Shown here: positions 48,501-62,599 of the stretch, piece after piece
Layout: each line of letters begins with the position of its first letter
How positions within the stretch are numbered: position 1 is the first letter of the stretch
Source of the DNA: Cherax quadricarinatus
Lineage: Eukaryota > Arthropoda > Malacostraca > Decapoda > Parastacidae
NCBI RefSeq assembly: GCF_038502225.1
Contig: NC_091293.1
Span: 6,175,467-6,239,466 of the forward strand
Direction: 5' to 3'
Length of the DNA: 64,000 nt
Program-made: the position numbers and the translations under genes
Notes under the pieces: generated by a model
What the model was told of the DNA's origin: nothing
The model's database searches: none
Seen by the model: only the letters and a program-made list of their open reading frames with translations

Positions 48501-48756
48501 GATGATTGATGTAGATTACACAATCTTTACAATCAAAAATGATATAAACCATGTACACTTGATTATTATCCTGACAACTAATAAATTATAACTAATTGCT
48601 TACAATGGTATATAATTTGACGAAAAGTCGATCGTGATGCTGCATGGTAAATGTGCATGAAATGGTCTGAAATTTTGCACAGAAGTTTGTTGTGACCATA
48701 CAAATAATGCCTGAAAAGTGCAGCTTGCATCTCTAAAATTTGTATTTTTTTTCAAT

Positions 48757-49030
48757 GTTCCCTAATGATCTTGGATGCACTGGAAAACAAACATTATACA
48801 GATGTAATATACACAGACTTTGCTATGCGACCATGGTGTAATAACACACAAAATGTGTGCTAAAGGGCAGATGGATCTTCAACTTTCTAACCAATTGAAC
48901 ACGGAAGCTGCGTAAAGAAAAGCTCTGTTTCACAAGGCACAGAACTAGCCCCCATCCTGTTCCTTATTCTCATATCAGACATAAACAGAGATGCAATCCA
49001 TAGCACCGTCTCATCCTCTGCAGACGAAAC
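48757..49030 (+). mobile_element. Family B LINE fragment
   Basis: It encodes degraded ALENK-TDVIYTDFA, a shifted GRWIFNFLTN and SSVSQGTELAPILFLILISDINRD-like sequence, ending in the SSSADETI block (FADD damaged). It then meets a short MITE-end-like segment (TTCGGCACGACATAT) and a minus-strand family B copy, tail towards tail. Confidence 0.75.
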
Positions 49031-49046
49031 TATTCGGCACGACATA

Positions 49047-50419
49047 TTACCTTGAGTTTACCTGGAGAGAGTTCCGGGGGTCAACGCCCCCGCGGCCCGG
49101 TCTGTGACCAGGCCTCCTGGTGGATCAGAGCCTGATCAACCAGTCTGTTGCTGCTGGCTGCACGCAAACCAACGTACGAGCCACAGCCCGGCTGGTCAGG
49201 AACCGACTTTAGGTGTTTGTCCAGTGCCAGCTTGAAGACTGCCAGGGGTCTGTTGGTAATCCCTCTTATGCATGCTGGGAGGCAGTTGAACAGTCTCGGG
49301 CCCCTGACACTTATTGTATGGTCTCTTAACGTGCTAGTGACACCCCTGCTTTTCATTGGGGGGATGTTGCATCGTCTGCCAAGTCTTTTGCTTTCGTAGT
49401 GAGTGATTTTCGTGTGCAAGTTCGGTACTAGTCCCTCTAGGATTTTCCAGGTGTATATAATCATGTATCTCTTCCGCCTGCGTTCCAGGGAATACAGGTT
49501 TAGGAACCTCAAGCGCTCCCAGTAATTGAGGTGTTTTATCTCCGTTATGCGCGCCGTGAAGGTTCTCTGTACATTTTCTAGGTCAGCAATTTCACCTGCC
49601 TTGAAAGGTGCTGTTAGTGTGCAGCAATATTCCAGCCTAGATAGAACAAGTGACCTGAAGAGTGTCATCATGGGCTTGGCCTCCCTAGTTTTGAAGGTTC
49701 TCATTATCCATCCTGTCATTTTTCTAGCAGATGCGATTGATACAATGTTATGGTCCTTGAAGGTGAGATCCTCCAACATGATCACTCCCAGGTCTTTGAC
49801 GTTGGTGTTTCGCTCTATTTTGTGGCTTGATGAAGATTTAATTTCCTCGTGTTTACCATATCTGAGTAATTGAAATTTCTCATCGTTGAACTTCATATTG
49901 TTTTCTGCAGCCCACTGAAAGATTTGGTTGATGTCCGCCTGGAGCCTTGCAGTGTCTGCAATGGAAGACACTGTCATGCAGATTCGGGTGTCATCTGCAA
50001 AGGAAGACACGGTGCTGTGGCTGACATCCTTGTCTATGTCAGATATGAGGATGAGGAACAAGATGGGAGCGAGTACTGTGCCTTGTGGAACAGAGCTTTT
50101 CACCAGCGCTGCCTCGGACTTTACTCTGTTGACTACTACTCTCTGTGTTCTGTTAGTGAGGAAATTATAGATCCATCGACCGACTTTTCCTGTTATTCCT
50201 TTAGCACGCATTTTGTGCGCTATTACGCCATGGTCACACTTGTCGAAGGCTTTTGCAAAGTCTGTATATATTACATCTGCATTCTTTTTGTCTTCTAGTG
50301 CATTTAGGACCTTGTCGTAGTGATCCAATAGTTGAGACAGACAGGAGCGACCTGTTCTAAACCCATGTTGCCCTGGGTTGTGTAACTGATGGGTTTCTAG
50401 ATGGGTGGTGATCTTGCTT
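49047..50419 (-). mobile_element. Family B LINE, RT core to 3' end
   Basis: The open frame of about 415 codons (50328-49081) has DVIYTDFAKAFDKCDHGVIAHKMRAK, SSVPQGTVLAPILFLILISDIDKD, SSFADDTRICMTVSS (FADD intact), NVKDLGVIMLEDLTFKDH, WIMRTFKTREAKPMM, SRLEYCC and LERRRKRYMIIYTWKILEGLV. A 12-residue gap (EYKTN... missing) lies before SHKIERN. The tail is CTCTCCAGGTAAACTCAAGGTAA. The frame continues open upstream to about 50419, where the copy is truncated. Confidence 0.9.
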
Positions 50420-50436
50420 CATATATACGTATATAT

Positions 50437-50807
50437 CGTGCCGAATAGGTAAAACTGGTCAATTAGCAAGAACTCATTAAAATTAAGTCCTTTCTAAAAT
50501 TTTCTTTTACACGTTTAAAGAATTTTTTTCATTTTTGGTAATGTAAAAATTAATAATTTTGTTCCAAAAGAACCTTAGAAAACTTACCTAACCTTATTAT
50601 AACAACCGCAATTTAATTTAGCCTAATCAAACTAAATATATTATATATAATAACTTAATAATTACACAAACACAACGAAATTTTTTTTTCGTTAGGTTAG
50701 AATGATTTTTGCGATATTATTGCATTCAAAAAATTTTCTTGCCTTATTTGGTAAGATAAGCGATGCTATTAAAGCCAAAATCCGAAGTTTTACCTATTCG
50801 GCAAAAC
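50437..50807. mobile_element. AT-rich MITE-like element with terminal inverted repeats
   Basis: TGCCGAATAGGTAAAACT at the left end (about 50439) is matched inverted at the right end (AGTTTTACCTATTCGGCA, about 50786-50803). The 370-bp body is AT-rich and non-coding. TA-rich DNA flanks both sides (ATATATACGTATATATC and CATACATACATATATA), suggesting insertion at TA. An end-like fragment TATTCGGCACGACATAT also occurs at 49030-49046. Confidence 0.75.
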
Positions 50808-50947
50808 ATACATACATACATATATATAAATATAAGGAGGTACCACCTTTATAACTTTACTGGGGACCCTTATCCTCAGAGAAGACAATAAACGTATCTC
50901 AGGGAAAACTCAAAGTTCTCCTAGCTGTTTGAATATTTTCTTCTCCT

Positions 50948-50996
50948 AACTCTGTTGACCACTACTCGAACACAAAGAGTAGTGGTCAACAGAGTT
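50948..50996. repeat. Perfect 20-bp hairpin at the 5' end of a family B LINE
   Basis: The right arm (50977-50996) is native LINE coding sequence (RVVVNRV). The left arm (50948-50967) is its exact reverse complement. The 9-nt loop GAACACAAA is also native LINE sequence. This looks like snap-back copying at the truncated 5' end. Confidence 0.95.
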
Positions 50997-52093
50997 AAAT
51001 CGGAGGCTGTCATAGTGAAGAGCTCTGTTCCACAAGGCACAGTACTCGCCCCCATCTTATTCCTTATCCTCATATCAGACATAAACAGAGATATACACCA
51101 CAGCACCGTATCATCCTTTGCGGATGATACTAGGATCTGCATGAGGCTGTCATCTGCTGAGGACGCGGTTAACCTCCAAGAAGATATAAACAAAGTTTTC
51201 CAGTGGGCAACGGTAAACAATATGATGTTCAATGAGGACAAATTCCAACTACTCCGTTATGGAAAACTGGAGGAGATAATAACTAGAACAGAGTATACTA
51301 CTGACTCCGGCCATACAATAGAGCGGAAAAATAATGTAAGGGACCTGGGAGTAGTAATGTCTGAGGATCTCACTTTCAAGGATCACAACAGTGCCACGAT
51401 CGCACATGCAAAGAAAATGATAGGATGGATAATGAGAACTTTCAAAACGAGAGATGCCAAGCCCATGATGATCCTTTTCAAATCACTTGTTCTCTCTAGG
51501 CTGGAATACTGCTGTACATTAACATCTCCATACAAAGCAGGTGAAATCACAGATCTATAGAGTGTACAGAGATCCATTACTGCACGTATAAGTTCTGTCA
51601 AGCACCTTAACTACTGGGAACGCTTGGAAGCACTTGACTTGTACTCGTTGGAACGCAGGAGGGAGAGATATATCATAATCTATACTTGGAAAATCTTGGA
51701 AGGAATGGTCCCAAATCTGCACACACAAATCACTCCCTACAAAAGTAAAAGACTGGGCAGGCGATGCAAAATGCCGCCAATAAAAAGTAGGGGCGCCATT
51801 GGTACACTAAGAGAAAACACCATAAGTGTCCGGGGCCCAAAACTGTTCAACAGCCTCCCATCAAGCATTAGGGGAATTACCAATAAACCCCTGGCTGCCT
51901 TCAAGAGAGAGCTGGACAGATACCTAAAGTTAGTGCCGGATCAGCCGGGCTGTGGCTCGTACGTTGGACTGCGTGCGGCCAGCAGTAACAGCCTAGTTGA
52001 TCAGGCCCTGATCCATCGGGAGGCCTGGTCATGGACCGGGCCGCGGGGGCGTTGATCCCCGGAATAACCTCCAGGTAACCTCCAGGTAACCAC
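50968..52093 (+). mobile_element. Family B LINE, RT core to 3' end
   Basis: Frame 50955-51560 has TQRVVVNRVKSE, SSVPQGTVLAPILFLILISDINRD and SSFADDTRICMRLSS (FADD intact). A TAG at 51558-51560 (LQS to L-stop) interrupts it, and the C-terminal part resumes at LYSLERRRERYIIIYTWKILEGMV. The tail is CCTCCAGGTAACCTCCAGGTAAC. Apart from that stop the copy is nearly intact downstream of its truncation point. Confidence 0.88.
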
Positions 52094-52164
52094 CCCGTAT
52101 ATTTTTATGCTACATGTGAATAGACACAATACACTGATATAAAACACAAACATGAATACATTGG

Positions 52165-52974
<810 letters not shown>

Positions 52975-53303
52975 CAACAAGTCGGCCGTCTCCCACCGAG
53001 GCAGGGTGACCCAAAGAGAAAGAAAATCCCCAGAAAGAAAATACTTTCATCATCATTCAACACTTTCACCTCACTCATACATAATTACTGTTTTTGCAGA
53101 GGTGCCCAGAATACAACAGTTTAGAAGTATATACGTATAAAAATACACAAAATATCTCTCCAAACTGCCAATATCCCAAACCCCTCCTTTAGAGTGCAGG
53201 CATTATACTTCCCATTTCCAGGACTCAAGTCCGGTTATATAAAATAACCGGTTTCTTTGAATCCCTTCACTAAATATTACCCTGCTCACACTCCAACAGA
53301 TCG

Positions 53304-55273
53304 TCAGGTCCCAAATACCATTTGTCTCCATTCACTCCTATCTAACACGCTCACGCACGTTTGCTGGAAGTCCAAACCCCTCGCCCACAACACATCCTTT
53401 ACCCCCTCCCTCCAACCTTTTCGAGGACGACCCTTACCCAGCCTTCCTTCCCCTACAGATTTATACGCTCTCCATGTCATTCTACTTTGATCCATTCTCT
53501 CTAAATGACCAAACCATCTCAACAAACCCTCTTCAGCCCTCTGACTAATACTTTTACTAACTCCACACCTTCTCCTAATTTCCACACTCCGAATTTTCTG
53601 CATAATATTTACACCATACATTGCTCTTAGACAGGACATCTCCACTGCCTCCAACCGCCTCCTTGCTGCAGCATTTACAACCCAAGCTTCACACCCATAT
53701 AAGAGTGTTGGTACTACTATACTTTCATACATTCCCTTCTTTGCCTCCATAGATAACGTTTTTTGACTCCACATATACCTCAATGCACCACTCACCTTTT
53801 TTCCTTCATCAATTCTATAATTAACCTCATCCTTCATAAATCCATCTGCTGACACGTCAACTCCCAAATATCTGAAAACATTCACTTCTTCCATACTCCT
53901 CCCCAATTTAATATCCAATTTTTCTTTATCTAAATCATTTGATACTCTCATCACCTTACTCTTTTCTATGTTCACTTTCAACTTTCTACCTTTACACACA
54001 TTCCCAAATTCGTCCACTAACCTTTGCAATTTTTCTTTAGAATCTCCCATAAACACAGTCTCATCAGCAAAAAGTAACTGTGTCACTTCCCATTTTGTAT
54101 TTAATTCCCCATAATTTAATCCCACCCCTCTCCCGAACACCCTAGCATTTACTTCTTTTACAACCCCATCTATAAATATATTAAACAACCATGGTGACAT
54201 TACACATACCTGTCTAAGACCTACTTTTACCGGGAAGTAGTCTCCCTCTCTTCTACACACCCTAACCTGAGCCTCACTATCCTCATAAAAACTCTTTACT
54301 GCATCTAGTAACTTACCACCTATTCCATACACTTTCAACATCTGCCACATTGCTCCCCTATCCACTCTATCATATGCCTTTTCTAAATCCATAAATGCAA
54401 TAAAAACTTCCCTACCTTTATCTAAACACTGCTCACATAAATGCTTCAATGTAAACACTTGATCTACACATCCCCTACCCACTCTAAAACCTCCTTGCTC
54501 ATCCACAATTCTGCATTCTGTCTTGCCTCTAATTCTTTCAATAATAACCCTACCGTACACTTTTCCTGGTATACTCAGTAAACTTATTCTTCTATAATTT
54601 TTACAATTTCTTTTGTCCCCCTTCCCTTTATATAAAGGGACTCTACACGCTCTCCGCCAATCCCTAGGTACCTTCCCTTCTTTCATACATTTATTAAACA
54701 AAAATACCAACCACTCCATCACTATGTCTCCCCCTGCTTTTAACATTTCTGTCATGATCCCGTCAGTTCCAGCTGCTTTACCCCCTTTCATTTTACGTAA
54801 TGCCTCACACACCTCCCCCACACTCACATCCTGCTCTTCTTCACTCCTAAAAGATGATATACCTCCCTGGCCAGTGCATGAAATTACCGCCTCCATTTCT
54901 TTGTCGATATTTAAAAATCCCTCAAAATATTCTTGCCATCTACCCAAAACCTTCATCTCCCCATCTACTAACTCCCCTTCTCTGTTTTTAACTGATAAAT
55001 CCATTTGTTCCCTAGGCTTTCTTAACTTGTTTAACTTCAATTTTTTTTCTTATTTTCATTAAAATTCCTAGACAGTACCTCTCCCACTCTATCATCCGCT
55101 CTCCTTCTACACTCTCTCACCACTCTCTTCACCTTTCTCTTACTCTCCATATACTCTACTCTTCTTATAACACTTCTGCTTTGTAAATATCTCTCATAAG
55201 CTACCTTTTTCTCTTTTATCACACCCTTTACTTCATCATTCCACCAATCACTCCTCTTTCCTCCTGCACCCAC
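53304..55273 (-). pseudogene. Family E reverse transcriptase and C-terminal region
   Basis: Two frames overlap at an A-run near 55040-55050 (NENKKK to KLRKPREQM). RT blocks, numbered in the 578-codon frame: KAAGTDGI (88-95), DLEKAYDRVD (218-227), VGLRQVCVMSPWLFN (273-287) and LLFADETVFMG (322-332). Two deviations matter: the conserved RQG is RQV and the catalytic FADD is FADE. The C-terminal part has LLYGCEAWVV and RRCGVSKSISQRAEEGLLRWFGHLERM, then GRPRKGW, typical of RTE/BovB-like proteins. Confidence 0.88.
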
Positions 55274-55282
55274 CCTCCTATT

Positions 55283-56895
55283 ACCTGGAGTTTACCTGGA
55301 GAGAGTTCCGGGGGTCAACGCCCCCGCGGCCTGGTCTGTGACCAGGCCTCCTGGTGGATCAGAGCCTGATCAACCAGGCTGTTACTGCTGGCTGCACGCA
55401 AACCAACGTACGAGCCACAGCCCGGCTGATCAGGAACCGACTTTAGGTGCTTGTCCAGTGCCAGCTTGAAGACTGCCAGGGGTCTGTTGGTAATCCCCCT
55501 TATGTATGCTGGGAGGCAGTTGAACAGTTTCGGGCCCCTGACACTTTTTGTATGGTCTCTTAACGTGCTAGTGACACCCCTGCTTTTCATTGGGGGGATG
55601 TTGCATCGTCTGCCAAGTCTTTTGCTTTCGTAGTGAGTGATTTTCGTGTGCAAGTTCGGTACTAGTCCCTCTAGGATTTTCCAGGTGTATATAATCATGT
55701 ATCTCTCCCGCCTGCGTTCCAGGGAATACAGGTTCAGGAACCTCAAGCGCTCCCAGTAATTGAGGTGTTTTATCTCCGTTATGCGCGCCGTGAAGGTTCT
55801 CTGTACATTTTCTAGGTCAGCAATTTCACCTGCCTTGAAAGGTGCTGTTAGTGTGCAGCAATATTCCAGCCTAGATAGAACAAGTGACTTGAAGAGTGTC
55901 ATCATGGGCTTGGCATCCCTCGTTTTGAAGGTTCTCATTATCCATCCTGTCATTTTTCTAGCAGATGCGATCGATACAATGTTATGGTCCTTGAAGGTGA
56001 GATCCTCCGACATGATCACTCCCAGGTCTTTGACGTTGGTGTTTCGCTCTATTTTGTGGCCAGAATTTGTTTTGTACTCTGATGAAGATTTAATTTCCTC
56101 GTGTTTACCATATCTGAGTAATTGAAATTTCTCATCGTTGAACTTCATATTGTTTTCTGCAGCCCACTGAAAGATTTGGTTGATGTCCGCCTGGAGCCTT
56201 GCAGTGTCTGCAATGGAAGACACTGTCATGCAGATTCGGGTGTCATCTGCAAAGGAAGACACGGTGCTGTGGCTGACATCCTTGTCTATGTCAGATATGA
56301 GGATGAGGAACAAGATAGGAGCGAGTACTGTGCCTTGTGGAACAGAGCTTTTCACCGTGCCTGCCTCGGACTTTACTCTGTTGACTACTACTCTCTGTGT
56401 TCTGTTAGTGAGGAAATTATAGATCCATCGACCGACTTTTCCTGTTATTCCTTTAGCACGCATTTTGTGCGCTATTACGCCATGGTCACACTTGTCGAAG
56501 GCTTTTGCAAAGTCTGTATATATTACATCTGCATTCTTTTTGTCTTCTAGTGCATTTAGGACCTTGTCGTAGTGATCCAATAGTTGAGACAGACAGGAGC
56601 GACCTGTTCTAAACTCATGTTGCCCTGGGTTGTGTAACTGACGGGTTTCTAGATGGGTGGTGATCTTGCTTCTTAGGACTCTTTCAAAGATTTTTATGAT
56701 ATGGGATGTTAGTGCTATCGGTCTGTAGTTCTTTGCTGTTGCTTTACTGCCCCCTTTGTGGAGTGGGGCTATGTCTGTTGTTTTTAGTAACTGTGGGACG
56801 ACCCCCGTGTCCATGCTCCCTCTCCATAGGATGGTAAAGGCTCGTGATAGGGGCTTCTTGCAGTTATTGATGAACACGGAGTTCCATGAGTCTGC
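55283..56895 (-). mobile_element. Family B LINE, longest copy, nested in the RTE-like LINE
   Basis: The open frame of about 546 codons (56955-55315) begins with about 20 RTE-derived residues (KGGVEEGWNSFKNAVLECG). It is then pure family B: DSWNSVFINNCKKP, DIAPLHKGGSKATAKNYRPIALTSHIIKIFERVLRS, NPGQHEFRTGRSC, DVIYTDFAKAFDKCDH, SSVPQGTVLAPILFLILISDIDKD, SSFADDTRICMTVSS and the full C-terminus. No internal stop is seen. Upstream RT fingers and any endonuclease are missing through 5' truncation. The tail CTCCAGGTAAACTCCAGGTAA joins target TAGGAGGG. Confidence 0.92.
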
Positions 56896-56938
56896 CCCAC
56901 ATTCTAATACTGCATTTTTAAAACTATTCCAACCCTCT

Positions 56939-57823
56939 TCAACCCCCCCCTTCACTACTCATACTTGCACCAGCCCACCTTTCTGCCAATAGTTGCTTAT
57001 ATTTCACCCGAACTTCCTCCTCCTTTAGTTTATACACTTTCACCTCCCTCTTACTTGTTGTTGCCATTTTCCTCTTATCCCATCTACCTCTTACTCTAAC
57101 TGTAGCTACAAATAGATAATGATCTGATATATCAGTTGCCCCTCTATAAACGTGTACATCCTGGAGCCTACCCATCAACCTTTTATCCACCAATATATAA
57201 TTTAACAAACTACTTTCATTACGTGCTACATTATACCTTGTATATTTATTTATCCTCTTTTTCATAAAATATGTATTATTTATTACCAAACCTCTTTCTA
57301 CACATAACTCAATTAAAGGCTACCCATTTTCATTTACCCCTGGCATCCAAAATTTACCTACTACTCCCTCCCTAACATTTATTCCCACTTTAGCATTAAA
57401 AACCCCAACCACAAGTATTCTCACACTTGATTCAAAACTCCCCAGGCAATTACTCAACATTTTCCAAAATCTCTCTCTCTCCTCTATACTTTTTTCTTCC
57501 CCAGGTGCATAAACGCTTACTATAACCCACTTCTCACATCCGACCTTTATTTTACTCTACATAATCCTTGAATTAATACATTTATAGTCCCTCTTTTCCT
57601 GCCATAGCTTATCCTTCAACATTATTGCTACTCCTTCTTTAGCTCTAACTCTATTAGAACCCCCTGACATAATCCCATTTATTCCTCCCCACTGAAACTC
57701 TCCCACCCCCTTCAGCTTTGTTTCACTTAAAGCCAGGATATCCAGCTTCTTCTCATTCATAACATCCACAATCATCTCTTTCTTATCATTCGCACAACAT
57801 CCACGCACATTCAAACTTCCCAC
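56939..57823 (-). pseudogene. Family E endonuclease domain
   Basis: It starts MGSLNVRGCCANDKKEMI, LSETKLKG and GVAIMLKDKLW. A TAG follows RIM (57557). Then come WVIVSVYAPGEE, ILVVGVFNAKVG, another stop before PLIELC, NYILVDKRL and DISDHYLFVATV. The catalytic GDFN block reads GVFN, so the metal-binding Asp is lost. The last residues (EEEVRVKYKQLLAERW) lead into the linker. Confidence 0.82.
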
Positions 57824-58253
57824 CTTGACAATTTTCTTCTTATTATTCTTTTTAGTAATTTTTACAGGAAAAGGGGTTACTAGCCCATTGTTCCCGGCAT
57901 TTCAGTTGACTTATACAACACGCATGTCTTACGGAGGAAAGATTCTTATTCCACTTTCCCATGGATATAAAAGGAAAAGTAATTAGAACAAGAACTAAGG
58001 TAAAATTAAAGAAAACTCAGATGAGTGTGTATAAATAAACGTGTACATGTATGTTTAGTGTGACCTAAGTGTAAGTAGAAGTAGCAAGACGTGCCTGTAA
58101 TCTTGCATATTTATGAGACAGACAATAGACACCAGCAATCCTACCATCATGTAAAACAATTACAGGTTTTTGTTTTACACTCACTTGGCAGGACGGTAGT
58201 ACCTCCCTGGGTGGTTGCTGTCTACCAACCTACTACCTATAAAAGCTGGCTTT

Positions 58254-59780
<1,527 letters not shown>

Positions 59781-59799
59781 CACACACACACACACACAC

Positions 59800-59890
59800 A
59801 ATGAAAGAATGGCCGGGGACTCGAACCGAGGTCCATGCATATAGCAAGCTCAGCGCTGTAGCCTCTCAGGTACAGCTAACACGGAAAATG
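59800..59890 (-). mobile_element. tRNA-like SINE head
   Basis: On the minus strand, TACCTGAGAGGCTACAG (A-box-like) and CGGTTCGAGTCCCCGGCC (exact B box GGTTCGAGTCC) are about 35 bp apart. A CA/GT run follows downstream. An acceptor stem does not close, so this is likely a SINE rather than a tRNA gene. Confidence 0.55.
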
Positions 59891-60009
59891 ACTCTACAAA
59901 CTAGTACTTCTGTAACAATTTTTTCATGACACAACCCCACAAATATTCCTGGTACAACTATTATAATTTCCCTCGAAATAAAAAAATCCATAAACAAGTG
60001 TTGATTGCC

Positions 60010-60105
60010 AAACGAGTAAACAGAAGAACGAACAGGGACTCGCACTGTTGTCAATGTAAACATTATGCCCAATGCAGTAACCCCTCAGCCACAGATCTTA
60101 CGTAT
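60010..60105 (-). mobile_element. Second tRNA-like SINE head
   Basis: On the minus strand, TGTGGCTGAGGGGTTACTGC (A box) is followed by ACAGTGCGAGTCCCTGTTCG (B-box-like). Spacing is consistent with a tRNA-derived promoter. It adjoins the tail of a family B LINE. Confidence 0.5.
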
Positions 60106-60106
60106 T

Positions 60107-61536
60107 GCCTGGAGTTTACCTGGAGAGTGTTTCGGGGGTCAACGCCCCCGCGGCCCGGTCTGTGACCAGGCCTCCTGGTGGATCAGCGCCTGATCAACCA
60201 GGCTGTTGCTGCTGGCTGCACGCAAACCAACGTACGAGCCACAGCCCGGCTGATCAGGAACTGCCTTCAGGTGCTTGTCCAGTGCCAGCTTGAAGACTGC
60301 CAGGGGTCTGTTGGTAATCCCCCTTATGTGTGCTGGGAGGCAGTTGAACAGTCTCGGTCCCCTGACACTTATTGTATGGTCTCTTAACGTGCTAGTGACA
60401 CCCCTGCTTTTCATTGGGGGGATGGTGCATCGTCTGCCAAGTCTTTTGCTTTCGTAGTGAGTGATTTTCGTGTGCAAGTTCGGTACTAGTCCCTCTAGGA
60501 TTTTCCAGGTGTATATAATCATGTATCTCTCCCTCCTGCGTTCCAGGGAATACAGGTTTAGAAACCTCAAGCGCTCCCAGTAATTGAGGTGTTTTATCTC
60601 CGTTATGCGCGCCGTGAAAGTTCTCTGTACATTTTCTAGGTCGGCAATTTCACCTGCCTTGAAAGGTGCTGTTAGAGTGCAGCAATATTCCAGCCTAGAT
60701 AGAACAAGTGACCTGAAGAGTGTCATCATGGGCTTGGCCTCCCTAGTTTTGAAGGTTCTCATTATCCATCCTGTCATTTTTCTAGCAGATGCGATTGATA
60801 CAATGTTATGGTCCTTGAAGGTGAGATCCTCCGACATAATCACTCCCAGGTCTTTGACGTTGGTGTTTCGCTCTATTTTGTGGCCAGAATTTGTTTTGTA
60901 CTCTGATGAAGATTTAATTTCCTCATGTTTACCATATCTGAGTAATTGAAATTTCTCATCGTTGAACTTCATATTGTTTTCTGCAGCCCACTGAAAGATT
61001 TGGTTGATGTCCGCCTGGAGCCTTGCAGTGTCTGCAATGGAAGACACTGTCATGCAGATTCGGGTGTCATCTGCAAAGGAAGACACGGTGCTGTGGCTGA
61101 CATCCTTGTCTATGTCGGATATGAGGATGAGGAACAAGATGGGAGCTAGTACTGTGCCTTGTGGAACAGAGCTTTTCACCGTAGCTGCCTCGGACTTTAC
61201 TCTGTTGACGACTACTCTCTGTGTTCTGTTAGTGAGGAAATTATAGATCCATCGACCAACTTTTCCTGTTATTCCTTTAGCGCGCATTTTGTGCGCTATT
61301 ACGCCATGGTCACACTTGTCGAAGGCTTTTGCAAAGTCTGTATATATTACATCTGCATTCTTTTTGTCTTCTAGTGCATTTAGGACCTTGTCGTAGTGAT
61401 CCAGTAGTTGAGACAGACAGGAGCGACCTGTTCTAAACCCATGTTGCCCTGGGTTGTGTAACTGATGGGTTTCTAGATGGGTGGTGATCTTGCTTCTTAG
61501 GACCCTTTCAAAGATTTTTATGATATGGGATGTTAG
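60107..61536 (-). mobile_element. Family B LINE, RT core to 3' end
   Basis: The 382-codon frame (61287-60139) starts within the RT at KMRAKGITGKVGRW, then SSVPQGTVLAPILFLILISDIDKD, SSFADDTRICMTVSS (intact) and the complete C-terminus. Coding similarity continues upstream to KIFERVL near 61530, where the copy is truncated. It differs from the copies at 49047 and 55283 by few residues. The tail is CTCTCCAGGTAAACTCCAGGCAA. Confidence 0.9.
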
Positions 61537-61700
61537 TATGAGATGATTTTATTAAGACCACTTCTGTGACTTGTTTGTTTCAGCCGCACCAACTGTCACC
61601 TCAACTTACTCTCTCATCTTAGCACTTTCATAACCATGGACCACAGCTGGAGTCCGTAGGTGTTCTGTTTACTCATTTGATAGTCTTTCATTATGACACA

Positions 61701-62564
61701 TTAAGGGTTTATACTCTCTCTCTCTGCTTCCTGAGCTTTGTCATACCTCTTCTTAAAACTATGTATGGTTCCTGCCTCCACTACTTCACTTGCTAGGCTA
61801 TTCCAATTCCTGACGACTCTATGGCTGAAGAAATACTTCCTAACGTCCCTGTGACTCGTCTGAGTCTTCAGCTTCCAGTTGTGACCCCTTGTTTCTGTGT
61901 CCCCTCTCTGGAACATCCTATCTCTGTCCACCTTGTCTATTCCCCGCAGTATATTGTACGTCGTTATCATGTCTCCCCTGGCCCTTCTGTCCTCCAGTGT
62001 CGTCAGTCCGATTTCCCTCAACCTTTCCTCGGACGACATTCCCCTGAGCTCTGGAACTAGCCTTGTTGCAAACCTTTGTACTTTCTCTAACTTCTCGACG
62101 TGCTTGACCAGGTGTGGGTTCCAGACTGGTGCTGCATACTCCAGTATGGGCCTAACATACACAGTGTACAGTGTCTTGAACGATTCCTTATTAAGGTATC
62201 AGAACGCTATTTTCAGGTTTGCCAGGCTCCCGTATGCTGCAGCAGTTATTTGGTTGATGTGTGCCTCCGGTGACGTGCTCGGTGTTATGGTCACCCCAAG
62301 ATCTTTCTCCCTGAGTGAGGTCTGTAGTCTTTGTCCACCTAGCCTATACTCTGTCTGCGGTCTTCTTTGCCCCTCCCCAATCTTCATGACTTTGCATTTG
62401 GCAGGGTTGAATTCGAGAAGCCAGTTTCTGGACCACATGTCCCGCCTGTCCAGATCTCTTTGCAATCCTGCCTCATCCTCATCCGATTTAATTCTTCTCA
62501 TCAGCTTCACATCATCTGCGAATAGGGACACTTCAGAGTCTATTCCTTCCATCATGTCGTTCGC

Positions 62565-62565
<1 letters not shown>
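61701..62565 (-). mobile_element. Family A LINE, 5'-truncated at the FADD block
   Basis: It reads [37 protein letters not shown] through to FFSHRVVRNWNSLASEVVEAGTIHSFKKRYDKAQ, interrupted only by one TGA at 62196-62198 (Arg to stop in FRYLNK). The 5' end starts at CATATGCGAACGAC, right at the CA/GT array. The usual 3' UTR is missing after AERES. Confidence 0.9.

Positions 62566-62596
<31 letters not shown>
62566..62596. repeat. (GT)n array between two minus-strand family A LINEs
   Basis: About 15 GT units. On the minus strand the order is LINE 3' UTR (ATTAGGTGAGTAC), CA array, then the next LINE body, exactly as in the plus-strand tandem at 2414-2690 and 12038-12120. Confidence 0.95.

Positions 62597-62599
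<3 letters not shown>

Noticed and set aside
49148..50298. Plus-strand frames opposite family B LINEs, also at 55451-56550 and 60178-61374
   Set aside because: They are antisense shadows of strong RT reading frames, repeated identically in each copy.
55315..56955. A natural 546-residue protein
   Set aside because: The first 20 residues come from the RTE-like LINE and the rest from a 5'-truncated family B LINE; it is a nesting artefact.
59800..59890. Functional tRNA gene
   Set aside because: A and B boxes are present but no acceptor stem closes; a SINE head is more likely.
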